A stretch of DNA of 64,000 bases from Sitta carolinensis (Eukaryota; Chordata; Aves; Passeriformes; Sittidae), in assembly GCA_032173965.1 (NCBI GenBank), contig CM063283.1, forward strand, positions 88,091,243 to 88,155,242, read 5' to 3'. The stretch's first letter is position 1. Every line of letters starts with the position of its first letter. Shown piece after piece: positions 1 through 11,733 of the stretch. The translations under genes were made by a program, and so were the position numbers. The notes under the pieces were generated by a model, which was not told where the DNA came from, did not search any database, and saw nothing but the letters and a program-made list of their open reading frames with translations.

Positions 1-3000
1 TGCTCCACAAGGATATAGCTAGGCCTGTGATTATCCAAGTGGTCATACAACTGTTAGCTAGAAACAAAAGCATATGAAATACAAAACCCCAAAAACTCCT
101 TATAATATTCAAGTTTATTTACTTATTTTTAATCATGAAATTAAGTGTAAAAAACAGTGCGAAAGCAAGCAAGCATTCTCCTTCTTTTAGCCCTTCATTC
201 TTCCTTTTTTTCCCAGCTAGCAATTCTTTTAAATGAAACAAAGAGAAGGAAGTGGGGAAAAAACAAGGTTTTTCTTGCCAGATGTACAGTCTTGCCTTTC
301 TCATTTGCCTCAATGTACTCTTCCCATGCATAAAGGCAAAAAGTAACCTTGGTATGGAAAAGGTTCAGCAAGAGCAGAACTGGCAGAGAGATGGAAGATG
401 GGGAATTTGTCAAGTGTCTGATGGCATTTTCTGGATCAGGATAGGCAACCAGGCAGTTACAGGACCTTTGCCTCTTGCCTGGGAAGGAATCTTTCATATA
501 TCAAGCCTCAGACCAATAAAACCATCATCGTTCTTCCAAAACATTTGGAGAATTCTGGACATTTCAGTAGGTGAAAAGTTTCTATCACAAACTTTTCACA
601 TTTGATCCATCAGGCTGACAATGCTGAAATAAGGATAATTGTTTCTCAGTCCACCATCCCTCTATTAACTTTCAGGTCTGAAAAATACCTACTCTTTCTC
701 TTTCCAATCAGAATTTCAGCAGGCCAGCTAGACAAAGCCATCTACCCAGCTTGGCTGACAACCTTGTGCATTGCAGCACAAAGTTAACAGTTATTTAACA
801 TAGCAAGCAACTTCGTTCCAGCCAGGGCTGTGGAAAGCTATCTAAGCTTTTTATTCAGTTTTCAAAGGATTAACTGTTTGGGTGCCTGGGACTGTAAATA
901 TTGAAGGACAGAAAGAAATACATCTAGTAATTGACCTCCACAACTCTTTCTTGTACATGAGGTAAAGAAAGAAGTTTTACAGCACTTAATACGAAGCCTT
1001 GAGCTAGCTTTGCAATAAAGTCATAGTGCAATTATTTGAAAATAACCACGTGAAGAGTTGTGCAAAGTGTTACATTAAGGACCACAACAGAAGGACAAAT
1101 TATAACAATAAAATTCTCTAAGTTTTGTGTGTAACTCATGGGAGACTAGAACTTTGTCAACCGTGAAGACGGCAGCAAGTAGTTTACCAAGAACAGGATA
1201 ATAGACTACTGATAAGGAAACATAAAACAAATGCTTTGTTACAATTCTCTTGAAAAAAAAGGCCAAAAAAATCAAATTAATTTCAAAATAGCACAGACAC
1301 AGATGCTGGCATAAACATTCAAGCCAGGTACACAAAGTACCATGGCGAATATAGAAGTCTGTGCTCAACATAAAGTTTAAGTAACTTATTGCAAGATAAA
1401 CAGCAACTAATGTTTGCCAATTATGCCCATCTCAATGTGAAAAGCTAAAAAAAAACCCAACTAAAATTCAGCATACATGGAATCTACAATGCCTAAATTT
1501 GGGCACAAACATTCAATCTTGTGTCTTCCTTAATGCTAAACAAAAATGATTGTAAAACCACTTGTCCCAGGGTGACCAGGACAAAGTACTCCATAAAACT
1601 CAAAAATACTGCCATAAAACTACTTTCCTTTATATCATCTTTATTTTCTAGCCCTAATACTGCATATGTTCTCCGTGCAATAAGAAATCTACCTTTCCTA
1701 TGACAGGAAACAACCTTCATCTTCAATTTCTGCCTTCAACACGTGTCATGGTCCCAGAAAGGACTAAACGGGTCACTAAGTCCACTAAGCACTGGCATCC
1801 ATCACTGTACTTGCAAGTCAGGAAGCACCGAGTAGAAAAGCTTTGATCAGAAGCATACAAATAATTTTCTACAGCTTGAATGTATGGACTTTTCTTGTAA
1901 AAAAACCCAGCTGTGCCAATTTCATTACTGGAGGTCAGGCCAGAGAAACTGACACTACGAAGTGAGACATTTCTATTGCCTTGAACTAAAAAGGACTATA
2001 AATACAAATTCATTTACCTGATGTTAAACACTTTGTCTGTAATGTCAGGCAAACTGGAATAACTGCATAAATAATTACCACATTGCCCATACTGGAGCAG
2101 TTTTGGACAGCCTCACATCAGAGACCAAGATCAAGGCACCATTGCACTTAGCTCTGGATAAACAAAACAAAGTAACATTTGTTACCCTCTGCCTTGACAC
2201 AGACCTTTCTGACCACACAATTTAAAACCAGAAAACTGAATGTACTAAGCACAGAGAATGAAGACTAGGAAGGGGAAAAGCTGTGATGGAAGTATGGAAG
2301 AAAAAAAAATTGAAAAAAAAAAAAAAGCAGCATGCATTAAAGACACTTTTTAACTCTTTGTGTTTATATTTTTATGTGCTTTAAATCACCTGTGAAAGGA
2401 CTTGAAGACTGAACAATTCTGGGACACTGTAGAACACTGTTTAGTAAAATTCCATCCTCATCTGGAAGGTTGCTATTCACAAGAATGTTATAGACTATGT
2501 TTTTGACCAATTTTGTGAAGCTGTTGATCTTAGCCTTAAAAATCAACTCAGACCTACAAGCCAGCAAAGACCTTAAAAATAAAAGGTTTTTTTTGTCCCA
2601 GTCAAGCAAATGATTTATTAAAATTCTATAAATACTGCTACTTTACTTACCTATGTGCATGTAACTAGCAACTATCTCCTGCAAACTCTGAAAGCCAATA
2701 TCCTTGTCACTATGTGTATCACATGCTGACATCCTGCCTCTCAACTCGCAAAATGTGTTGTATCATTTTAGAAGCTTTTTCAGTGAGAACCAAAAGAGCC
2801 AGAACTACCTTTGTGTTCACAGAAGTCGCTGAAATTAGAGCCAACATTTAAGAAATGTTTTTCCAGCAACTGGACTGCTGGCATGAAGAATCAGAACAAC
2901 AAACCAAGATCAAAACCTAAGAGTTTCAGTTAACTGAAGATCAGTTAATCTCAGAACATAAGCCATAAAACAGTATATCATTACCTACCACTTACACTTT

Positions 3001-6000
3001 ATTTCTCTCTCATTTCATATTATATTACTTAGGCAGTGCACGTGCACTTGTTTTAAATAAAAGTTTTAGAGAATCAGAGTGGAACTACTCTTCGCTGCTC
3101 TGCCCAAAGAGTTTGGGCAGCACTTCCAGTTACCACAGACTGCAGTTTCAGAAGCATCATACAGTATTTTTCAAAACATACTGTGCATCTTTGATTAGGG
3201 AAGTGAAATCACGTCAACTGACTTAACTGTTTCCACCGGTGATTGTAAATATGTGGCATTTTCAGGCCTTTTTCTTTTCAAATGTGTGAAAGGTGTGGTC
3301 AAAACAAAACAACGCTATCAAGTAAGCAAAAAGAAAGGCAAGGCCGAGGTGTGTTCCTTTGAACTGTGAAACAGTTCAGCTGAGGACATCTTTCAGATAC
3401 AAGAGATAGCTGGGTTTTAAGGAAATGTACACCTATCACTTTACGGAAGATTGTTGAAAGGCTTCCAAAAGTTGCTGAGGAAGCAGGAAGAAGAAACGCC
3501 AGTAAAAGGATATGGCCTACGTGTAACTGTCTGATGTTTTCTTTCAGATTTATTCGACTGCTGCATGTGCCTAAGGGCAGCTGAAAACTGGACCTCAAGA
3601 CTGAAAACTGTGGGGGTCAGTTTAGGGCTCCAGTTTGTGGAATGACCATGTGCCATCTTATGACATGACCTTAAAAGTGGCTTGGTTTTCCCATGTGTGT
3701 GTTTTTGGGGATTTTGTGGGTATATGGGCTGTGTATTCTTTGCTTTTTTTTTATTATTTCCATGTATCTGTGTTTTTAGGTTTGGTTTCTCTTTTTTTGG
3801 GGTTGTTTTGTTGAGGGTTTTTTGTTGTTTTTTTTCTAACATATATTCAAGTATAACAATATTTCATAGTAGAAATAGAGCCTTTGGTGGCTTGAAGTGA
3901 TACAAAAACAAACCCTTACTTTTAACTACAAACACAGAGTCAACACTAATGCAAAGGTGAGTATAAACAAGACAGCACTAATGCTTATGTCACTATGTAA
4001 ACCAAGTACATTACTAATAACATACATTTATTTAATACAGAATTTCCTTTGGCATTTTCTAATGCAATTTTATCTATTACCCTAAAGTGGGGTACATCAC
4101 AGTAACACCAGATGAAGCATTAATTCTCATTTGTTTTCCAATTAACATCTGTGTGTCTTAACAATATGGTTTGTAGGAACGCGAGCCACAGTGCTCTCAA
4201 GTGACTATCTTGGGGCACTTGTAATCTTAATGAATGTAGAGACTGAGACAAACTAAGATGTATTTCTATCTTTTTCCTGATAATACAAAAAAGAGTGTTA
4301 AGAGATTCTTTTCTTGCCAGACCAGCCTTAGAAAAAAAAAACCGCTTCCTGTACCAAAAAAGTGCCTATTTAATAGTGTATTAAAGCTCTATGTGAGGGT
4401 CAGGCTGAAATGAAAATATCTTTAAAAACACAGAACTGAACTATAATAGGAAAAAAAAAGGTTAATATAGCTATTTCAGACTTTTTTTTTTTAAACTATT
4501 TTTCATCTTTCAAGACTCCTGAATTGCTTTCCTTCCACTAAGGAATTTAAAACCCTTTTTTTTCTGCTTGAAAAAAAACAAAGTGAAAACTTGTGCATTT
4601 CCCACTGACATTTCCAAATGCTAAAGCAAATAAAATCCTAGTAGAGGAGAAAGACATTCAGCTCTAGAGATAACTACAGTTGTCACAGGGCTAAAAAATA
4701 AAATGTGTGTTTAAGAGACTTATTACTGTCTCTGGCCAACCTAGATCATGATCCAAGAATGCTGAGTCCCACTTGGTGTCATGGATCAAAGATAATGACG
4801 CAGCTAAGGCAGATTGTGCGTAGGCATCACTGTGAGGCTGAAAGCTACACATCTTGAGACTAAATTCACTTTTCCATATCCAAAGTGAAAGCACTGTTCT
4901 TTCTAGACCAAAAAATGAGGTCTCTTTCAGAAATAAAGCACTGATTATCCTCTCTGGAACTGAACTGTCAAACAACCTTATATAACCTGGCTTAAACAGG
5001 ACAGCAAATACAGAGAAATTCTTTAGGCACAAACCTACTTTTTATCATGACTATACAGTCATTCCAACTTCTATCTACAAGTAAAAAGGAGAAACTGGAA
5101 CTATGAAAAGAAGTATCTGATCTACATGCTAACTTGCTGATCTGTTACAAAAGCTATCCCCCCACTACCTCACTGGACTATAAACACTACAATGAAATAA
5201 AATTTTACCATGTTCTTAGTGTATGAAAGTTGATTTTAACACTTAGCCATGCCAGTCTCAATTTATACTGTTGGAAGATGAAAAGAGATTTAATAAACTA
5301 CCCACTGAATAACATATAATAATTAGCTGTCAGTACTAAACAGGGAATTCATGTCTTAATTACACAGGCCATAGGAAAGGTAGCTGAAGGATCTCAGAAT
5401 TCCCATTCATTAGTGCATAGTTAGCTGGGCAACAATATTAGCAACGATGTTAATTCTCTGAGAAAGTCTCAAGTGTAATCAGTCAGAAAGAAAGTAATGC
5501 ATAGAAAAGATTAGAAAAGCTGACAAATTAATCTGGCTGAGGTATGAGCTACCAGCACCTGGAGTCAGTTAATATGATCCTTGTTCTATTATCCTGTCAG
5601 TGGAAGCAGAAGTTTGAAGTAAAATAACAGGCAGTAACTGAACCGGTGCATTGTCAGAACAGAGCAAGAGTATGTGTTTTTGTAGGACTTTTTCAGTAGT
5701 GTTGCCAGGAATTAATCACAAGCAATAATACAAAAGATTCAATTACTAGAGATATTTCCTGTGAAATTCCATCCACTAGAATTCATCGGGAATTAAAAAA
5801 ACCCAAACTGCTCAGTCTATTTTTTTTCTTAAAATGAGCAAGTACTCTGCTACAGTTTGAAAAGGATGGAGCATACCCACCAGAACTGCAGTGAAATTTG
5901 AGCGATGCTTTCACGGACTCATTATATGGTTAGATACTCCCACAGAAGTCTATGAATGCATGTCTCTCTCAAATAAAACCAGATTAATGGTGCCTTACAA

Positions 6001-6664
6001 TCTGACTATTTAATAATTTGAGGTTTATAATAGTTCAGATGTTGAGCTGCTACTTTAAAGCAAAACATACTTTTGTTTGCTTCTTCCTTTAGGATTGGTG
6101 GGGTTTTTTTGTTTTTTCTGTTGAAAACTAGGGAAATTCAGTGCTGCTGTTTTCCAGCTCTTCAGGTTGTAGAAAGTCTGTACCTAAAGCAGAAGCAATG
6201 CTTTCTACAGAAGACACTGAAGGCAACTAAGGAAAGGTATTTTTGCAGGATACATATCCAATGTAACTGAAGCCCTCAATTAAACTTCAGTTCATGAAAT
6301 ATCTGGACCACAGACTCTGTGTGCATAAGCCTGTGTAGGCACATACAAAGTGGGACAACGCATGGGACAGACAGACCAACCCGCTGCCATCTTGCCTTCT
6401 CACAATATCAGACATACCAGGATGTTTTTAAGGTCTCTTTCTTCCTGTCCACTCAGAGAAAAAGAACTGATTTCAAAAACAAAAGTGCTCTGAACCTCTC
6501 ACTCCATACTGGTCATAGAAAATAGGCTAATAATAAAAAAGCATACAGATATATCAGATGGCTCAACATAGAACTCAGCACATAAATTTCATTTCTTTAC
6601 AGACACAAACACTTAGAAGGGAAAGGCACAAAAGAGTGCAAATACCAAAGCAGAGACTACCTAC
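1..6664 (-). other. UXS1: UXS1 intron 6, partial (at least 6.6 kb)
   Basis: Follows the exon 6 donor and continues past the left edge. I looked on the minus strand for the next expected peptide (a DQIYHLASPASPP-like segment) and did not find it, so the following exon is probably outside. The region holds a G/T-rich tract at 3682-3840 and several short A runs. A very small exon could be missed by eye. Confidence 0.7.
3682..3840. repeat. G/T-rich low-complexity tract
   Basis: Consists of T runs mixed with GGGG and GTTTT blocks. Its complement is A/C-rich with AACC and ACCCC blocks, similar in composition to the tract at 23915-24030. It creates meaningless open frames on both strands. Confidence 0.75.
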
Positions 6665-6845
6665 CTTCAATGTACAGGGGCTCAACGACATCATGATTTA
6701 TCAGTTCGAAGTTCTCATGACCAATCCAGTGCTCCACATTTCTTTTCCTGCCCGTAAAGAAGTTGTCCACAACTGTAACCTCATGGCCATCCATCATTAG
6801 TTTGTCAGTAAGATGAGAACCCACAAACCCTGCTCCTCCAGTTAT
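6665..6845 (-). CDS. UXS1: UXS1 coding exon 6 (NAD-binding Rossmann start)
   Basis: A 181-nt exon encoding 60 codons plus one base. It opens ITGGAGFVGSHLTDKLMMDG, which contains the GxxGxxG dinucleotide-binding loop of extended short-chain dehydrogenase/reductases. It continues through VTVVDNFFTGRKRN, where the acidic residue after beta strand 2 normally contacts the NAD ribose, to EPLYIE. The match to vertebrate UXS1 is essentially complete. The acceptor is acgcag and the donor gtaggt. The trailing G should start a valine codon finished by the next exon, which lies outside the window or was not detected. The catalytic YxxxK motif and substrate-binding half are therefore absent here. Confidence 0.97.
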
Positions 6846-7434
6846 CTGCGTTAGGACAGTTGGTATAAATTTCTTTTTCTTTTTACAGAAACACTAGACA
6901 AAGTCTACAAACATGAAGACAGAACAGTAGGTTTCAGATATTTGCTTACTCCAGGGGAAACAACTCCATTTCCATATATATTTTTTTTCCAAGATTTACA
7001 GCTTTTAAAATTTTGAGAGACATACTTGACATGTTTCATCACTGTCAGACTAGAAGGTCAGCTACCTATTCACATCAACAAAATATCTTTTTCAGATTAC
7101 ATTATTTTCCTTTTTTTCCTTCAAATTGGATTGTGCTCTTTTCTGTGACAGCAAAGTCTAAAAAGAAGCAGAAACATAATAGGAAAAATTTCTGCAAATC
7201 CCATTTCTCTAGAATAAAAAAAAAGGTATGACAGAATGCCAGGTTATTTTCACATCAGATTTATCAGACATGTGAAATCCAGCTTCTGTCTAGTTTACAT
7301 GGAAGACATGCTGGGTATTCTAAGTAAGTACTGTTAGTTTTTGCCCAGAAAGGAGGTAGGGAATTCTCTGAAGACCTTTAATTCGAAATATCTGCTAAAA
7401 CCAAAATAATTCTGTGTTTTAATGCATCCATAGC

Positions 7435-7530
7435 TTACATCATCCTGGCCTGAGGAGGTCAGTCAGTTGGATTAGATGATCTTTGCAGTTCCCTTACAAC
7501 TGAAAAAACTCTATTCTATACTATTGGCTC
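7435..7530 (+). mobile_element. CR1 3'-end fragment
   Basis: Reads ggtcagtcagttggattag, then atgatctttgcagttccctt, ending in a CTATTCTATACTATT tail. This is the typical 3' end of a 5'-truncated CR1, here in the + orientation, antisense to UXS1. Only about 95 bp remain. Confidence 0.75.
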
Positions 7531-8173
7531 TGACATGCAGCATTTGCTTGTCTTGGAACTCTGATGTTCTGCTGCAAAGAAACAAGCAGAAATAAATTAT
7601 TTAAAACGCTGTACTCCTATTTCATTGAAGAAACAAGAAAGTTCATAAATTTTTCCCTTTATGTACCACAAACTTGAACAGTAAACAAGCAAACAAAAAT
7701 CACTAATTCAGTACTGAAGCAGTCAGCACAATAAGCAGAACTGCAAGATATGTGACACATCCAGACCTATCTACACAAGAAATTAGTTTCTCTGCATTTC
7801 ATAAACTGTTTTCAAGAACCAAGACACAAGAGATCACAACACTCAAAAAGCAGACATGTAAAAGACCTGTGTGGTTTCAGCTAATGTATCTGCATGGTCA
7901 AATTCACATTTTGAAAGTGATTCAGCTGCTGATGCCCATTCTTTAGCTGTAGTGACAACTAACTAAACAATGAAAGGACATGGTGGAATCAAGGAGGAAT
8001 CTAATGAACGGATGGCGTACTGCGATGACAAAGTGCTGTCTGGAAAAGGATGAGATGCCTGAACTTCTTTTATTTTGGGTAAGTCAAAAGCTAAACATTT
8101 ATCCACTACTGTGTCTACTACCCTGCCATCTACTGTTCTAAAAAACAAGATTAGCAGAGGTTTTTTTAACTAG

Positions 8174-8192
8174 AAAAAAAAAAAAAAAAAAA
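8174..8192. repeat. Poly-A run, 19 A
   Basis: An uninterrupted A run followed by further short A runs. No recognisable retrotransposon body precedes it, so it is not clearly a retroposon tail. Confidence 0.95.
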
Positions 8193-8926
8193 GCAAAAAA
8201 AGCAAAGGAAACCCTCCAAAGACTGAAAAGGAAAAAAAACGTACAAAAACTACATCTGTTTTCTTTTGTAAAAACTTGAATGTCCACTTCTTGTATTCTC
8301 ATCCATCTTTTTCTTATTAAAAATTCAGGGGCACCACTATGTCAAAACAACTGTAAGTAGCAGTTAATAGAAGAATCATTTAGTTGATCTATTTAGTATT
8401 CTTCTGAGTTTGTCAGGGCTTCCTTGTGGCAGATTCAACATCTTACTCAGTTCCCTGACAAACCTGAAGGACAAACAGGATTTAGGAGAAATCCTCTCTG
8501 GAATAAAAGGAAGAATCTCGAGGCTCATGTTATCCTTCAACAGAGGAGGGAAGAGCAGGTTTCTGGCAGAACGCTGAGCATGAGGAAAGAAGAGCAGTAA
8601 CTGAGGGAGAACAGCCCTTTGCCATGTGTCACCACTTACCAGAGGGGAAAACCAAACCCATGCATGGCAAACCTAATGCCATGAGCTTATCCTGACTCAC
8701 AAGCAAGCTGCAGCCTTGCTGAGTGTTCCAAGGGTTTTGGCTTTTCTGTGGTGACCAGGACAAGACTTTTCTGTAGAGGACCTGAACCTACTCCTTCAAC
8801 TGAGGCCCAAGGAAATCTCCTGCTGCTACTTCTATTTCCAAGATTCTAGAGAAGATAAACTTAATGCTTGCAATATATGTCTTTGGTGCAGTAAAAGGAA
8901 GTGTCTTCTTCCCAATATCCCTTTTG

Positions 8927-9050
8927 AAAAAAAATCACAAAGCCAACAAAAAAAAAAGAAGGCAAAAAAAGCATAAAAAAAACAAAGGAAAAAAGCACAT
9001 ACAACAAGAAGAAAAAAAAGCACAAGAAAAGGTAAAAAAAAGCACAAACC
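8927..9050. repeat. A-rich purine tract
   Basis: A-runs punctuated by AAGCA, AAGAAG and ACAA spacers, over 120 bp. It produces spurious lysine-rich or phenylalanine-rich open frames on the two strands, which are not genes. Confidence 0.85.
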
Positions 9051-9261
9051 AATTCTGTCTGGAAAGAAGTTTCCAATTACCTTAAACCTACAAGTAGTTT
9101 TTATGATGAATCTAAGTTGGCTTTATTAACATATCACTTCCATGGGTATTACACAAAGTACTTAAGAAATAATTGAAAAAGGAGTTGAATTTCCCCTGGA
9201 AGAGTAAAAAAACTATGTAAATTATGTTTATTATCATTACTTGAGGCAACATTAAAAAAAA

Positions 9262-9287
9262 AACTTCAGTGATTTATCACTGAAGTT
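9262..9287. repeat. Perfect short inverted repeat
   Basis: aacttcagtgat and its exact reverse complement are separated by two T. The 12-bp arms are perfect. It is preceded by an A run. It has no known role. Confidence 0.9.
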
Positions 9288-11672
9288 CTTTGTACAACCT
9301 TCCTGTAATTACTCATAAAAGCATCACTTCTAAATATTACTTCCTGCAAATCACAATGACATATTAATCTACATAATCAGAAGTTGTACATGAATCATAT
9401 CCATATCAGAACTGAAGCACCAGCATTTGGGTCTTAAAAAAGAATTCTTTATTATTAAGACAACATTAATGAAAATATTTAATTACTTAGTAGTGCACAT
9501 ATGCTTGGTAACTTCAGCACCTACTAAAAGGCACAAATATCACAGATAATTATCTTCACTAGAGGCACTTACAAGTTTGTCTAATTATTACACATTTCTG
9601 CTGTCTGCAATCAGATTTGAAACATCTAATGCCCCATAAGGAAACTGTATTTATTTTTTTGTTTTCTGCTTTTACCAGTTTACTGTATTTAATTCAGAAA
9701 AAACCCACCCAATAGACTGAACCAATGGCAACACTATCTTCCACAGTAACACAATTCCTTCTCTTGCATATGAAAGCCTGTGGCCTAGTCACTTCAGAGA
9801 ACTCAGGAAATAGATAAATCATGCACCACAAGGTGAAGATCTCTTTTCAATGAAAGTGACAGGATATCTGGTCTCAGCTGAGATACCACCACTACTAGAA
9901 ATCATCTCCAAAGAGATGCTGTTTAATAAAAAGTAACTGCTGTAACTGTTGTCTCGTTGGGACAATGCTGTGGGGACCTCCAGGATGGAGCTGGAGACTG
10001 CAGTCAGAATGAAAAAAAAAAGGTAAATCAAATTGAGAATGCGTTCTAGAAAAACATGCAGTATTAACAAAACACAAAAGAAAAATATGTGACCTAGCAA
10101 AATTTACTTGGCTGGCCCATTCTTGAGAATTTTGAAGTGTCATGTGACATTTTTATGGGAACTTCAGCTACTCAAAAGAATTGACTGTAAGAAATAATCA
10201 TGGATTATTTCCCCTAGGACTACAACAGCAACACTGTAACAGAAGGGAACTGCCCACATGGGTCAGAGACCTATGAATGACCATCCTAGCTAGCACAAAA
10301 CTAGTCAGAACAACCTGCCGCTCCTTTTGGCCAGCCTCCTCTGTAGTCATTTAAAATCTACAAAATCCAAAAAACTATTCACCTCCAGGTCAGCTGCAAA
10401 CACTCCTATTCCAACTACTTGCCACGTCTGTTGAAGCAACAGATTTCAACAAAATACCCAGTATTTTTCAGTGGCATAGTCTGGAAGTGAACATTAAGAG
10501 CTCCACAGCCTGTTAACAGCTTTCACTGACACTTTTGTTGGAAGTACATTCTCACTTACACAGAACATAACCTTAAGGTTCCTTTATACTCTTGCAAAAA
10601 CAAAAAGTAAACGATGTAGGAATTTTCAAAATTAAATCTCTCCCTCTCTCTATTTTCCTCAGTTTGCTTTCTATATTCAACAGGGGCACTGGCAGTCTAC
10701 AGGCCTCCCTCCTTCAGACTGTCAAAAAAATGACAGAACACCATTGCAGAACTAAACTAATTTGGTAACACTTTGTGAAATTCTGCAACAGCAATGAAGA
10801 TTATTGCCTAAAAATGCAGTAAAATAATTTTATTTGCAACTTTTTTCTTTAAGATTTTGAAGTCAAAGCAAACAAAAGCACCCCTAAGCTAGGCACGTTA
10901 CAAGGGTTTTGTTGTAGACTTTACTTTCTACTACAGAAGCAGTTGTACATACCCTATTTTACACATCTCAAGTAGCTATATTTTCTCTGCCTTCAAAACA
11001 TGAAGACAATGTCCTCCCCGACAAACAGAAACAAAGAAAAATCTAATAACTAGATCAATAATCTAAAATCTAATAATCACAAATAACTTCAAAAGTGTTT
11101 GCAGACAAAACTGGAAAGCTGATTTCCAGCACAATTCACTAAGTTTAAGAATGCCCTGGACAACTACTTGTCCTTACTTAACCTTCCATCCTCTTCCACC
11201 CTCAACTGCTTATTATGTTTCAAAGTAATAGAAACAACAGAGACGATACAGAGAGATGAACATCCCCTGAAGAGCAACTTCTTTTCTAGCCTTATGACTA
11301 GATTTTGCCCAATTTGGTCACACAAGGTTCCTGTCAAGATGTGCTTAATAAGTTTCCCAGCCTCCACAAGTTTAAGCCATCTGGGTGTGCACACAAAGGC
11401 TCTTTGGCAACGTGGTCCTCAGAAGTTACAGGGAAGAGCAGTTTAGTTGGCCAGTAAAACTTCAAAAGCAGAGTCCAAGCGTATTGTTCATATGCTGAGT
11501 TTGAGAACATCAACACAAGTAAGTGAAGCAGTGCCCTAAAACCTGTGTAACACATGACATCCAAGGTAATTCTCTTCATCCTTCTCATTCTTTAATCCAA
11601 ACAAAAAAAAATACATTCCAAAGAATTTTTTGGTATTTCCCCAAAACAACCTCTGAGTAAACACAAACTTAC

Positions 11673-11733
11673 CAGGATTCTTTTACGATCCTTTTCTGAT
11701 AAAAATTTCACTGGTGGGTATTTCTGGGTGAAA
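11673..11733 (-). CDS. UXS1: UXS1 coding exon 5 (entry to the catalytic domain)
   Basis: A 61-nt exon. One base completes the serine codon, then it encodes FTQKYPPVKFLSEKDRKRIL, which matches the highly conserved segment just before the first beta strand of the Rossmann fold. The acceptor is ctgtag and the donor gtaagt, close to consensus. It ends on a codon boundary. The open frame runs on into the flanking introns in both directions, but only this segment shows family similarity and it is bounded by proper splice sites. Confidence 0.95.

Larger units (their letters stand above)
6846..11672 (-). other. UXS1: UXS1 intron 5 (4.8 kb)
   Basis: Holds a CR1 tail fragment at about 7435-7530, a 19-base A run at 8174-8192, an A-rich purine tract at 8927-9050 and a short perfect hairpin at 9262-9287. 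No coding sequence is recognised between exons 5 and 6. Confidence 0.85.

Noticed and set aside
3441..3842. 133-codon minus-strand open frame rich in Lys/Thr/Pro
   Set aside because: It runs through a low-complexity G/T-rich tract in a UXS1 intron and resembles no family.
8832..9085. Overlapping Phe-rich (minus) and Lys-rich (plus) open frames
   Set aside because: These are translations of an A-rich purine tract. They look like membrane or basic proteins only because of base composition.
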